Assembly (NCBI GenBank): GCA_944739405.2
Contig: OX123190.2
Coordinates: 82,651,086 to 82,715,085, forward strand
Direction of reading: 5' to 3'
DNA length: 64,000 nt
Source of the DNA: Euclidia mi
Lineage: Eukaryota; Arthropoda; Insecta; Lepidoptera; Erebidae
The notes under the pieces are model-generated. The model saw nothing but the letters and a program-made list of their open reading frames with translations, searched no databases and was not told where the DNA came from. The translations under genes were made by a program, and so were the position numbers. Position 1 is the stretch's first letter, and each line of letters opens with the position of its first letter. Shown piece after piece: positions 8,947 through 20,042 of this stretch.

Positions 8947-10664
8947 AGAAGATATGTTATCAATACTTGCTTGAGCATAAAGCGGCAAGTCATCGGCATA
9001 CAGATGATAGGCGCATTGAAGATTCTGGGTTAGGAGATTGATAAAAATTGAAAATAGAAGTGGGGAAAGAATACCGCCTTGTGGAACGCCAGAGCAGGTC
9101 TCACGCCAGTTTGACGAGGATTCGCCGACGCGAACCGACTGCTGACGTCCACGAAGATATGACGAGAACCATTCCAGAGCTTCGGAAGAGATCATAAGGT
9201 GGGAAAGGATAGCTAGCAGGATGTCATGACTGACGACATTAAAGGCATTAGAGAAATCAACTAAAGCCAACACCGTGACTTTTGTGTCCTCCATGCCTGA
9301 CCTAATGTCGCCAGTCACTTTAAGGAGAGCGGAAACAGTACTGTGGCCAGGCCTAAAGCCAGACTGCATGGGACTTAAGAGATTATTTATGTGAATATGG
9401 CGAGATAACTGCTTATGGACACTGGCCTCAAGTACTTTGGACAGAAAAGGAAGAACGGAAATTGGACGGAAGTGATTGGGTAAGGAAGGATTCTGGATCT
9501 TGGGCAGAGGTGAAACAAAGGCTTTGCGCCATAAGTCAGGGAAAACGCTGGAGTCAAGGGAAAAATTGATGATGTGCGTGAGCACAGGGATAAGGTGTTC
9601 AAGGATAGTCATGATCATGCGGCGACTGATCTGATCACAGCCCACCGCATTTGACTTTATGGAGCGGATAATCCTTTTGATCTCGTCCGGAGCTATAGGA
9701 GAAAAACTGAAAGATTCGATGTTTGGGTGGGTCAAATTACCGAGGTAATCGATAGTGAGACACTTGGTTTGATGATCAAGGAGAGTAGTTGTGGTGAAAT
9801 GTTGATTTATATCATTCAAACCAAGTGTCCCCTGGAAATCGAAACGACGCTTCCCGCCAATGCCTAGAGTTCTAAGGAACTTCCAGACATCAGCAGGGGA
9901 TGAACAGGAGATATTTTCATGAATATGTCGGTGTTTAGCGTTGCGTATCATCTGGTTACACCGGTTCCTTGCAGCCTTATAATCCGTCCAGGTCTCTTCA
10001 CATCGGTCTCTCCTGTACTTGCGAAAAGCCCGGTCCCTGCGCCTCATCGCCATCCGGACACCTCTCGTTAACCAAGGTGCTGGAGGACGTTTGAGCTTTA
10101 TTTTCCTGATTGGAGCATGTACGTCATATAGGCCAATGAGATTGTCATTGAAAGCTTTGACTTTGTCGTTTAGTGTGGTAGCCTGGAACACATTGTCCCA
10201 GTTAAGTAAGGCAGCGTCCTGACGCAGTTTTTCTACGTCCATACGACCAAAACAACGCCTCTGCACAACCTTAGGTGTGGATTTGGGTGGTTTTAGGATG
10301 TAGGAGAGGAAAATGAGGTCGTGATGAGAGAAAGCAGGAGCTATGTGTTGACCGTAGGAAGAGGCTAGGGTAGGATCAGAGGTTAGGATCAAGTCCAGCC
10401 AGGTGTCGTCACCTACCATGTTGTGATGGGTAGGTTGCAGAGGTAAGATGTGCAGACTGGCTGACTTAACAATGTCCAGGAGTTTGGAAGATCTTTGGGT
10501 ACAAGGGGACAGGAGATCGGTGTTAAAATCGCCCATGATGATATGATGTGAATACTCCGACCCTAAAGATTCCAGACTCATTTCGAGACTGGAGAAATAG
10601 TTTACAGAAGGAGGACAGTAGACGACACCAAGGACCAATTTGGACCCTAAAGGGCCTTAAGGGT

Positions 10665-10700
10665 TTATCGAAGTTTGCGTTAAAACGCAAACTTCGATAA
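10665..10700. repeat. Fold-back insertion 1 in LINE-A endonuclease
   Basis: Arms 10665-10681 and 10684-10700 are perfect 17-bp reverse complements ('ttatcgaagtttgcgtt') with a 2-base loop. On the coding strand the left arm reads 'FIEVCV', normal LINE protein. The inverted copy and the following 'cccttaaggcccttt' are extra and disrupt the frame before the next ORF2 segment. Confidence 0.85.
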
Positions 10701-10794
10701 AAAGATACTACGCAGTGGCCGTTGAGGTGGGAGAAGATGAAGAAAGAATTTTATAGGGCAAGTTACTGCGGAGATCAATAGCAACACCTCCACC

Positions 10795-10835
10795 CGTAAT
10801 GATCGAGTCGACCGGAGGTCGACTCGATCATTACG
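10795..10835. repeat. Fold-back insertion 2 in LINE-A endonuclease
   Basis: Arms 10795-10813 and 10817-10835 are perfect 19-bp reverse complements ('cgtaatgatcgagtcgacc') with a 3-base loop. The coding strand reads 'GFILIRNDR' and then enters the inverted copy, losing the frame. The protein expected to follow is still present in another frame as 'GGGVAIDLRSN'. Confidence 0.85.
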
Positions 10836-11168
10836 GATCAAGATAAAACCGGGGAGAGGGTAAGTGGTAGAAAGAAGATGCGGTTTAAGCCAACTCTCCG
10901 AAACCAGGACGGCATGCACATTAGCGTTATTGAAAGCCTCTAGCAAGTCGCTGTAATGGCTAGGTATGCTTTGTGCATTAATATGACATACATTAAAATT
11001 GCTGCAAGTAGTTTGATTGAAAGTTTTCCTCACAATGACACCTAATGTATCAGTAAGAGAATGAAAACTCCCATCTAGCGTTATATTATCAGAACTATCG
11101 GCAGAATAGAAAGAATCATCATCAGAATACATAAAATATTGTTAATATACTATATATATAAATAAACA

Positions 11169-11172
<4 letters not shown>

Positions 11173-11254
<82 letters not shown>
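11173..11254. repeat. (TA)n microsatellite, about 82 bp
   Basis: An uninterrupted TA run in the spacer between ORF2 and ORF1 of LINE-A. It probably expanded after insertion. Confidence 0.9.
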
Positions 11255-11258
<4 letters not shown>

Positions 11259-11664
11259 TAAAACAGTAATAAATTAGTAATTAAGAAAGAAAATACATAC
11301 GTACTTATTTGGTGCAAATATTCTATCCCTGCACCACCCGCCAGCTGACACACAATATAGAAAACGAACTAATAGAAACAAAACGTAATAAATCGATGCA
11401 ATTTCCGAACGCAACTTCAATTCAACAAAACGTCAAAATGACAGTGGTGACAATTTCTCATAGGCTATTTTGACAATATGCTATTTGTTTGTAATGTTTT
11501 AGTTTTACAAAAAACAAAACTGAGATAAAAAAAAGTGATGAAGTGGTTGGTAAATTAACTAAAACTGTTACGTAATGAAGATCAAGTTAGTGTTTACGTT
11601 ATTACCGAAGAAAAGTGAATGGCGAAACGTTATAGCGAATTACAGCGATAATGTTAGTCAAATA

Positions 11665-12384
11665 CTATTTACGTTGGCGAGAAATTGCTGCAGAAGTTCC
11701 GACGTCATTCTTGCTCGATGTTGAAGCACTGGGGTATTTCTCCATGAGAACGTTGAGCTGCTCCATGGTAGTCAGCTTGTGACGGCTTCCATCTGCGGCT
11801 TTTACTGTAATTACGCTATCCTGGGTCCAGCATCCTCTCATACCAAAATGTTGGCGGGCTTTGGAGAAGATGGATTGTCGAGTCTTTGTAAGGAACTCCT
11901 TAACTGCGACGGCTGAACCCTTCAGCTTGGCTTTATTCTTCTACACAGCAGATCTGGATTCCACGGAAGTAAATCTCACAAGTAGTGGCCTATGATGGTC
12001 TTTGTTGCGCAATCCGATCCAGTGAGAAGTACGGATATTCGATGCCGAGATATCTTTGAGGTCCATTCTATGGATAACATTAATGATAGCAGCTTTGCAA
12101 TCCTCTCCGTCAACCTCTGCAACACCCAGGAATATGAGGGCTTTTCGACGGTGCCTAGTCTCCATATCATCAACCAAGGCAGTTACGTCATTAATCTGCT
12201 TCCTGAGCAGACTGAGCATGGAGAAAACCAGTTCCCTGAAGGTCCGGAACTCTTCTGCGACTTTGGCTACTGTATCCTTGGCATGGCCCCCGGTATGCAG
12301 CTGAGCTTCAAGTTCCGCCATCCTCTTGGAAAAGCATTCCGCCAGATTTATTTGTGCAGTTTTTATATCGGCCAGTTGAGACAT
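11665..12384 (-). pseudogene. LINE-A ORF1: coiled-coil RNA-binding protein with one nonsense codon
   Basis: The start ATG at 12384 gives 'MSQLADIKTAQINLAECF', a heptad-like N-terminal helix, then 'EEFRTFRELVFSMLSLL', and the RRM-like 'RRKALIFLGVAEVDGED' typical of L1-type ORF1 proteins. A TAG at 11941-11943 stops it after 147 residues. In the same frame 'KAKLKGSAVAVKEFLTKTRQ', 'FGMRGCWTQDSVITVKAADG' and 'EKYPSASTSS' follow to a TAG at 11665. The intact product would be about 239 residues. The stop probably replaces a Trp codon (TGG to TAG). The protein would bind LINE RNA in the RNP. Confidence 0.75.
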
Positions 12385-12500
12385 AATTTATCCAGTGCAG
12401 TTCTTCAGTTAAATTCAAAAGGTGTGAATCGCTGGCAGGTGGTGTATGTGATTGAATGTAGTATTTACATTAGCAGATATATTATGCCACAAACGTAAGT

Positions 12501-13967
12501 ACGTTCTAGTTACGCACTATTGCACTCAATAAAGTGGATATTTATATTAAAAATTGACTATTAAAATAATTAAAGATTTTCGAAAAAAATTCTACGTGTG
12601 ATAACTTTTCTACACCTACCGCCAAAAAACTGATTGTTAACTTTTGATCTCGGAGAACAAACCTGTAGGTAAAATTGATTAGGGTATCCAATAAATTGGC
12701 TTATTTATATATAATGACTAGTTAAACATTTATACACAGCTTTCAAGGTAATAGCGTCAAAACCAAAGCAAATACGAGCTATGCATTCAAAATTTAAAAC
12801 CATCGAATATATCTCAAAACCTCACCAGAAGAGCGTATCTTCCAATTTCCTAATTGGAAGAAACTGAGTGAAAAATTGGCTCGCACGAAACATTTTCCAT
12901 TTAAAGGTTTCGTATAAAGTCAGTCAAAATTACGCCGAGCATACTCATTAATGTGTTTGTGATGGAATCGAACGACAAAACATATGTATGTTATGTATTC
13001 TATGTAGTGTTTACTATACTTGCAATAAGGTAAGTAATACTATGTCACAGCCTTTCTACAATAACAGATTAGGTATTTATGTATGTTCTTCTCAGCATAG
13101 TTCTTTGTGTATGCACCTTCCGTTCAAGACCTATCCGGTCATAGTTCAAAACAGTTTCAAAACAGACAGAATTCATGTAAAGTAGTTTACCATAGTACCA
13201 ACAAACTCTGCTTAGTCTTGCTAGCACTAGCTAGTGCTTAGTGTGTTGTCCTAGGACTTTATCTGTTTGGCATTCCTAGTACTAAGGTTTAAACTAAAAT
13301 CTACATGAGAAAAGCTCTTGTAAATCTAAGAACATTTTGCTGATACAATATTAATCTTGTAGAGTTAGGCGTAGGTACGTATAGATGTGAACTGCTGATA
13401 GCGCGTGCCACATATTACGAACACAAACTACAGGTTATACATATTAAATACCGGCTTACATCCCATATTAGAGCATGAATATTAAACGGGTGTAATAACC
13501 TCCTTATAATCTGTTGAAAACCGATGAAACAAGCACAGTTTGAGATGGAGATATGTACCGCGTTAACCTATGAGTTGACTTGTTAGTGAAATGTTTTACC
13601 AAAAGTGAACAATAAAAAACTAACCATAAAAGGCCGGCCTCGAAAGAGGTAGCGGGATGACCGCGTGCGACAAGCAAGCTATAAAAAAAACATACAATAA
13701 GAAGTCATTCGGTATTCCACTTGCATGCAAGATTTTCGCCTTGTAGCTCCGGATGTGCCTATTAGTTTAGCAGAAGTCCTGTCAGCTTTTCAATAACGAC
13801 TTTCAATGTTGTTCAGGACAGCCAGAACCGGCGCTCGGCTTGACGTGCAAGCAATTAAAAAGCAGCGGAATGTCACTAATACGTGCCGAGGATTTGAAAT
13901 TTGCCTTGCTGCTAACCACGCAGAGTACATTTTATCAACTGGCTTGCCAGTCAAGCGATGCGAAGGG
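12501..13967. other. Unassigned AT-rich gap
   Basis: No protein family, TIR pair or tRNA box recognised. The longest frames have unremarkable composition. Confidence 0.4.
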
Positions 13968-14019
13968 CAGCGATAGTCAAATGTGCACACTAATAAGTAT
14001 GCACATTTGATTATCGCTG
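13968..14019. repeat. Fold-back inverted repeat, 20-bp arms
   Basis: Left arm 13968-13987 'cagcgatagtcaaatgtgca', right arm 14000-14019. One mismatch, 12-base loop. No coding context. Confidence 0.8.
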
Positions 14020-14754
14020 TCTCTCGCTTTGTTCGAGCAAAAAAATATATTTAGATAATATTGTATTCGTGCAATATTTTCTTTCTAGAAATTTATCAGG
14101 CTTTTTTCTAGGTACTAATACCTTACTAGAAGACAGAGATACAGCCTACTTCCACAGAATTCTCTGTAAAAGAGAGTATCTGAGAAAAGTACAATAAAAT
14201 ACAAAAACGCCGGCACAAATATTTATTGATTTTATTTTTTATATCAAAACCACCGTATATTTAAAGATATGAAAAAAGACAATTCAAATCTACCAAATAC
14301 AGACAGATATAAGCTACATTTATTTCACATTTACGACAGCAAACGCTATTGTCTAACTCATAAAGCTTCTAAAAAATCAGACGCCTTAAGCCGTTAAAGA
14401 AGGTAAAACACGAACATAATAATGAGATAATTCGTAGTGACATAAAATGTGCTACAGTTGTAGCTCATTTGTGCGCAGTGCAACGCAGCGCAATCGTTGA
14501 TCAAATATTAAATAGCTCAAGTCTCAGATATGAGATGCTTACTACACTGTGACTTTGAACTAAAGCCTTTTTGAAGCAGAGAGAATGTTATTAAACATTA
14601 TTTTATTTGTTATAACTCTCGTTAGTGTGCGATTGATTGTACTTTTGTACACATGGCGTATTTGCAACACACCATTTATTAACCCATTTTAAGAATTATT
14701 TTTTGTTTGGTAGGACGCACTTCCCGTTTGGTCGTACTATAGATACCTATTAAT
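14020..14754. other. Unassigned AT-rich gap
   Basis: Nothing recognised. Confidence 0.4.
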
Positions 14755-15010
14755 AATAACTATAATATTCTACCACATAGGTACACACATCACCATCTAG
14801 TCCCAAGCTAAGTAGAGCTTGTACTATGTGTACTGGGAAATAGAAAGATATATTTTGTTTTTGTAAATACATACGTATTTTGCATAGAAACACCCAGACC
14901 AAGACAAACATCCATATTCATGCACGCAAATATTTGACTTGAGCAGGAGTCGAACTCGCGTCCTTCGGCGTAACAGTCGCTTACACTTCCGCTACGCCAA
15001 CCGGTCGTCA
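14755..15010 (-). mobile_element. tRNA-derived SINE, minus strand
   Basis: On the minus strand there is an A-box-like 'tggcgtagcgg' followed about 40 bases on by a B-box-like 'agttcgactcc', then 'tgctcaagtcaaatatttg' and a body 'ggtctgggtgtttctatg', 'cttgggactagatggtgatg'. The same body occurs at 22277-22500 and 59875-60105. Pol III internal promoter spacing supports a tRNA-derived head. The 3' end is an AT-rich run near 14755. Confidence 0.8.
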
Positions 15011-15149
15011 ATATTAATTGATAACTATTTTTGATACTCATTAATTTAAGTTATTTTTAGTCGTTGCTTTTTATACCTCTTATTTTATAATCGTTGCTAA
15101 CTTGAACAGCATGTGTGTATAGTAATGGTAATTAAAGCATTAACATAGA

Positions 15150-15200
15150 CGCCATGTTCTTTCCCATGGGTGTCGTATAAACATTAGTAGAGGTTTCCGA
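15150..15200 (+). repeat. Shared 'cccatgggtgtcgta' retroposon module
   Basis: 'ctttcccatgggtgtcgtat' is a short stretch also found at 27503 and, in reverse, at 6772 and 43237. It marks an old fragment of the SINE-like family at 43.2 kb. Confidence 0.4.
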
Positions 15201-15549
15201 GCCCACCATTTATCAAAATTTAACCATTTGTGTGGTTTATGAGGATGGTATTATTCCAACATAAAATACTTATGTATGGTATGAGATACTGCAAATTATG
15301 CTATTTAATGAGGTATATAAAATAGCATATTATGTTTTAGTTCTATTACAATTTTAATGACTTTTGCAGTTTGTAGCAGAAAGCTTAAAATAGCGCACTA
15401 AAGTTTACCTCTATAGCCATTCTGGATTGCAAACATCGCGATATAGGGAGCCTTATTACAAAACATGGTTTAAAAATAATACCAGGTTTAGACCTTAATG
15501 GTGAATTTTTAAAATTACATTTTTTGGCTGGTAGTTATTTATATTTGTT

Positions 15550-15925
15550 CAGGCAGCGATAGCCTAGTGGAGATACCAACATACTGCCATGCAGAGGGTA
15601 TCGGGTTCGAATCCACGGCGCGCACCAATGACTTTTCGGAGTTATGTGCGTATTAAATTGTAAATTATTGTTTGTCCCATGCCTCGTAGAGCACGTTAAG
15701 CCGTCGGTCCCGGTTGTCATGAAGATCTTTGACAGTCGTTATAGGACGTCAGTACCTTTTAAATAAACTGACACTAGTCTAAACCATGGAATATTGCTAT
15801 CCCTTCGGGTTGCGGAGGTCAGACAGGCAGTCGCTCTGTGGAAAAGCTAATATACAGCCAAATCTGGTAAGACTAGTAAGCGGAACCCAGATTTAAACTG
15901 GGATAACGTTAGGAGGATGAGGATG
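15550..15925 (+). mobile_element. tRNA-derived SINE, second family
   Basis: A-box 'tagcctagtgg' and B-box 'ggttcgaatcc' are both near consensus and about 45 bases apart. The body is 'cggcgcgcaccaatgacttt', 'gttatgtgcgtattaaatt', then 'cttaagccgt'-like sequence and a long 3' part ('gcggaggtcagacaggcag', 'gataacgttaggaggatgag'). Relatives are at 48905-49235 (same head, different tail), 49485-49600 and 51895-51985 (fragments), and 38690-38805 (tail, inverted). Confidence 0.8.
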
Positions 15926-16245
15926 AATTATTTATATTTGTTCGACATATGTTCCAAAGAGTTTAGTGACAATTACTCTTACAAAAATGTGTTTATAATG
16001 CACGTAAAATTTATTTTACGCAGGTAAGCTTAGGACTAAACCTCTATTTATATTTATTCCATGTTTTGTAATAAGGCGGAGGGTGTTTGTATCCGACGTT
16101 AAAGGTAGAATTCCGTGCATCGCGATCGATCGCAGCCGCGCGCGGCCTACGACTGTCGTCGATCGCTCGCGACAATAGTCAAAGTATGAAAATGTATGGC
16201 ACCGCTGCCGAGGCCCGCGACTGACGCGCGCGGCCGACGAACGTC

Positions 16246-16455
16246 GTGAGCCGCGCGCGGCAGTGTCTTGAAATTAGTAGATTTTGTTCGTCAGTTCCCT
16301 CTAGACGTGTGTCTAGCGAAGTCAAAATCATGGTCGAAATGCTAATTGACATCCTTGAAGAAGAAGAGGAGAATGACGAGCTGCTGTTGCTATATTATGA
16401 AACTAGAGTACCAATCGACCCTATCTTTAAAAGCAGAAATGAAAAAGGATACTAG
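16246..16455 (+). CDS. 69-residue ORF inside the Harbinger-like element; possible transposase N-terminus
   Basis: The ATG lies in the left TIR. The product contains 'IDILEEEEENDELLLLYYET' and 'VPIDPIFKSRNEKGY'. Acidic, leucine-rich N-termini followed by an R/K-E-x-G-x-Y-like stretch are seen in insect HARBI1-type transposases, so this may be the first exon or the truncated beginning of one. It lacks all catalytic residues and is too short to be an active transposase. Whether it is translated is unknown. Confidence 0.4.
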   Translation: MSRARQCLEISRFCSSVPSRRVSSEVKIMVEMLIDILEEEEENDELLLLYYETRVPIDPIFKSRNEKGY

Positions 16456-16730
16456 CAAATATTGATTCAAAAGCAATTATATTGTCCCTAATGAAAAAAA
16501 AATGTTGGAAGTTTGGAACGATAATACAAAATTGAACTGTTTTTATATAGAGTGTCACAAGACCCATCACCAAGCCGAAGTCTACTCGTTGTGGACATCA
16601 TGCCAAGTCATACTAACCAAAAATAATACCTGGGAAACGTTTTATTTTTTTTTAATTTTCTCATTTTTTAAACCGCAATTAAAAGCGCGCGCGTGCAATG
16701 CTCGAAAAACCTACATATCCATGGGCTTAC

Positions 16731-16927
16731 AGGGCATCTAAAGAACATATTGGCGGGGTAAATGCATCGATTTTGTACCGAATTAGAAAAAATCCATACT
16801 AACTTTGAGCTTCAATATCTTCTGAACCAGTAATTTCCCTGGTATGGTGCCGAAGTAGAAAATGTTCGTAGTGATTAGTACAACATGGGATTTCAGTTTT
16901 CGTTAAGGGTCTTTTTACACCCTGTAT
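16731..16927. mobile_element. Small nested inverted-repeat element
   Basis: Left end 'ttacagggcatctaaag' and right end 'ctttttacaccctgtatag' are imperfect inverted repeats sharing ACAGGG. The body has no ORF. It sits in the middle of the Harbinger-like element. No clear target duplication. Confidence 0.4.
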
Positions 16928-17368
16928 AGTCGGCAAAACTTCCGATTTTTTTTTCATTACTACTATATATCAATTTCAAGACACTGCCGCGCGCGGCTCA
17001 CGACATTCGTCGGCCGCGCGCGTCAGTCGCGGGCCTCGGCAGTGGTGCCATACATTTTCATACTTTGACTATTGTCGCGAGCGATCGACGACAGTCGTAG
17101 GCCGCGCGCGGCTGCGATCGATCGCGATGCACGGAATTCTACCTTAAGCATGTTTCTAAAGTCTCCCGCGATACAGGAATTATTAGTAAGTGAGGCATAG
17201 CTTATCGGCGCCGAAATTTCAGCCACTACTATCGGTCGTAGTATTCCGTTGACATGACACCCCAAACGCGCCGAACAGTCTGCACTATGAGACGAACTGG
17301 TGACTAACCTAACTTTTGAGCGGTCGTATGTGACGCTCGATGGAAGGTTCGGCGGCACCATTGGCGTA

Positions 17369-17646
17369 CATACATACATACATAGACTCACGCCTGTTTC
17401 CCGGAGGACTAGGCAGAGACTACGGAACGCCATTTGCAACGATCCTGACATAATTATCTCTCTTGCTTCATTCAGTCCCATCAAATTTCTCATGCATGCT
17501 CTTCTGTTTAGGGTACTTCTAACCTGTCCTTCTTTTAGGATGTCTCCAATCTGGTCAGAGAACGTCCGTCTAGGTCTTCCCTTCCTCCTGTCCCATTCAC
17601 ACTTGACTAATATAACTTCTTCATTGGCGTATATAGGGTTATACAT
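17369..17646 (-). pseudogene. RTE LINE 3' end (polymerase C-terminus and tail)
   Basis: The minus strand encodes 'DRRKGRPRRTFSDQIGDILK', 'QVRSTLNRRACMRNLMGLNE' and 'MSGSLQMAFRSLCL'. The first part is the basic GRPRRT...DQIG motif of lepidopteran RTE polymerases, here running into the 3' UTR. It ends in 'aacaggcgtgagtctatg' and (TATG)n. A 5'-truncated copy of the family represented at 28.4-31.1 kb. Confidence 0.8.
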
Positions 17647-17649
17647 CAG

Positions 17650-18266
17650 GGTGTGCAGCGTCTACATAAAACAATGGTGTCGAGTTTGTTAGGTGTCCAG
17701 CCTAGAATTTCGAATTGGTAGCCAAATTCTGGAGTATGCCCTAGACCATGCTGGGGCGGGCACGGTTCACCTAACCACCTGCTATATACGCCTATAAGCG
17801 CCAAGCCAAACACGACTTATTTTCGGCTTGGGTGTCATGAAAAACAATGCGAGCGTAGGTTGCGTAGATGTGTCGATACTAAAGGTCTCGAAATGATTTT
17901 CAAGACTAAGTCGATACACTACATCGTCGTCTTCCAGCGGCATCGTATAGCATTAAGTTTATTACCTCGCACAACAATCGCTCTGTTTGTGCAGTATTAT
18001 AGTGAATTAAACTGCTGCCATACATGAATATGCACAGAGTTATTTGTACCTACCAACGTTGCTTCACGGAGTATTTCACAAATGGCGCGAGTACGGCTCG
18101 CATTTAAGAGGGTATTCTGTTAATTAATGTGGGTGCACAGATGGTGCTTGCTTTGGGTGGGGAGGTTGACGTGTTGTTTTGAGAATTTGATAATAAAGAG
18201 GTTGAGATATCAAGTCACACACGATTAAACCTAACCGATCCCCAAATATGCAGAGCTTTTACTATA
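17650..18266. other. Unassigned gap
   Basis: No recognised gene or repeat. Confidence 0.35.
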
Positions 18267-19693
18267 GTCAAAGTCAAAGTCAAAATCGTTTATTCATCTA
18301 GGTCACAAGGTGACGCTTATGAACGTCAATTTTTTAAATCGAATTACTTAATGCTTCTACATTTACATTTACTGCAACTCGTTCACAAAGCAATAGGTAG
18401 AACCACGAGAATGAACGGGCAATAAAACTCGTGTCCACTCTTTTGAATCGCCAATATTATGTTACATATGTATTTTATTTTTGTAAGGAGCTGCAACTGT
18501 TTCACATTGTACTAAATTACTTGTAAATAGTAATTAATTACAGACATAATACTTGAGAAATTAATGCAGTTACTAAATTAAGTGCCTTAGTTAGCCTTCC
18601 AATGTGAATATTGTGTAACAGGAGCATCCACTTACGTCTTATAATGTAGTCAACTCGCGACCATGTTCAGAACTATGGTGGAAATGTATTTTACAGAAGT
18701 GACTGTATATGAACACACAAAATTACAAAAACATTAGCTTACAGCCCATGATCACAAGTTATCTTCATCTTACAGTGCAGTAAAACTTTAATAAAATTAG
18801 TGGAACAACAATGCAAATGTAAATGTAGTACCTAAGTTTAATAACCTAATGATACATGAACAGTAATTTAAAATAACGAGAAATATTATATAAAGATTAA
18901 CTGAAAAATGCAAAGTATCTATATAATTCTAATTAGGTATTAAAGATCATGAGTTGTCTAGCGTAAGTGACCAGCCATCCTTATCACTGAAATAATCATT
19001 TATAGTATAATAACCTTTCTTAATAAGGCAGTATATTATTTTAGTTTTAAATGTACTAAATGGTAATTCTAAAATACTAATTGGTATTTTATTGTAAATA
19101 CGGATACCTAGCCTACAAAAGAATTATTAACTTTATGTAAACGATGATAAGGGGCATATAACCTATGCCTGTTTCGAGTATTTATGTTATGTATATCGCT
19201 TTTTGTGGTAAATAAACCTATATTTTGCCTAATGTACAAAATATTAGCAAATAAAAATTGCGAGGCTACTATAAGAATTCCTATAGACTTAAAGCGTTCT
19301 CTAAGAGTATCTTTTGCACCTAACATGTATATTGCTCGTACCGCTCGTTTCTGTAGAACGAAGATATTTTGAATATCCGCAGCTTTGCCCCATAACAAAA
19401 TTCCGTAGGACATAGCACATAGTTAAAATAGCTAAAATATACTAAACGAGCCGTGTCGATGTCAGTAAGTTGCCTAACTTTTCTGACGGCATACGCAGCA
19501 GAGCTGAGCTTTCCTGCAAGACATGCTATATGTGCACCCCATTGTAACTTATTATCTAATGTAATACCTAGGAACACTGTAGAGTCTACTGTGTCAAGTT
19601 CCTCCCTATCTAGCATAATATTAGGTCCCAGTTGACTTACGTTAGGTAAAGCTAATTTAACGCATTTAGTTTTCCTAGAATTAAGTACTAGGT

Positions 19694-20042
19694 GAAGTTT
19701 ATTCTATATTTTCCAAACAAAATCAACTATTACATAAAAAAGTATTGGTAAAGTATCACTATTGGAGCCATGTGGTCCAAGTGCGAGATCCCTTTTTAGG
19801 GATCTCACAAAGAGACTGATCGACGCCTCGGGTGACCAGAGGGCTGGCACGTATTTAGCACAAAAGATAAGCATTGCTATACAACGAGGCAATGCCGCCA
19901 GTCTTCTGGGCACGCTTCCGATTGACTGCGATGCGGATGACTTCCATGACGCCTTCTAAATTTAATTTTAATTTATTTTATTTTTTGTATTGTATATATT
20001 AAATAGGTTTATTTTAATTTTATGACATAATTAAGTTGCTTT
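19694..20042 (+). mobile_element. 349-bp retroelement 3' fragment inserted in LINE-B
   Basis: It is bounded by a 13-bp target duplication TTAAGTACTAGGT (19681-19693 and 20043-20055), and removing it rejoins the LINE-B codons for N-N-L-V-L-N. The plus strand encodes 'SARSLFRDLTKRLIDASGDQ' and 'ISIAIQRGNAASLLGTLP', then an AT-rich 3' UTR. The conserved-looking 'AIQRGNAAS' tail recurs in uncharacterised invertebrate mobile-element proteins as I recall them, but I cannot name the family. It is 5' truncated: a stop lies just upstream. Confidence 0.7.

Larger units (their letters stand above)
8020..11132 (-). pseudogene. LINE-A ORF2: APE endonuclease plus reverse transcriptase
   Basis: The N-terminal segment (11132-10838) carries 'CHINAQSIPSHYSDLLEAF' and 'VSESWL', endonuclease motifs with the catalytic Asn and Glu. 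The frame breaks at the 10.80-kb fold-back and again at 10.67 kb. From 10638 to 8944 it is open for 564 residues: 'MGDFNTDLL', 'FSHHDLIFLS' (the SDH box is altered), then RT with 'LVDFSNAF' (motif A), 'SGVPQGGILSPLLFSIFIN' and 'HLYADDLPLYAQ' (catalytic YADD). After the 139-bp insertion it resumes at 'SSAVARVNRDLEYLHSWSKS' and runs to the stop at 8020. Long stretches without stops suggest recent inactivation. Confidence 0.85.
7585..12500 (-). mobile_element. LINE-A: two-ORF non-LTR retrotransposon, nearly full length
   Basis: In minus-strand order: a 5' leader of about 115 bases (outer limit uncertain), ORF1 (12384-11665), a ~530-base spacer holding a (TA)n tract, ORF2 with endonuclease and reverse transcriptase (11132-8020), a ~430-base 3' UTR and an (AATA)n tail at 7590-7612. 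The architecture is that of the CR1/Jockey group, with an APE endonuclease and a coiled-coil ORF1. It is dead because of an ORF1 nonsense codon, two fold-back insertions in the endonuclease and a 139-bp insertion after the YADD box. Confidence 0.8.
16103..17144 (+). mobile_element. Harbinger-like DNA transposon with 173-bp TIRs
   Basis: Arms 16103-16275 and 16972-17144 are near-identical reverse complements starting 'aggtagaattccgtgcatcg'. They are unusually GC-rich ('ccgcgcgcgg', 'cgatcgatcgc') for this window. The flanks are TAA on both sides (16100-16102, 17145-17147), the 3-bp TWA duplication of PIF/Harbinger elements. At 1,042 bp it cannot encode a full transposase plus Myb-like protein, so it is non-autonomous. 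It holds one short ORF starting within the left TIR, and a nested smaller inverted-repeat element at 16731-16927. Confidence 0.8.

Noticed and set aside
11173..11254. TA tract as an origin or attachment site
   Set aside because: Simple microsatellite; no other supporting signal.
15590..15640. True tRNA gene
   Set aside because: A- and B-boxes fit, but no acceptor stem can pair around them and the same head heads dispersed SINE copies.
19784..19806. Palindrome 'gagatccctttttagggatctc' taken as another fold-back
   Set aside because: It lies inside a continuous coding frame (A-R-S-L-F-R-D-L) with no extra bases, so it is chance self-complementarity.
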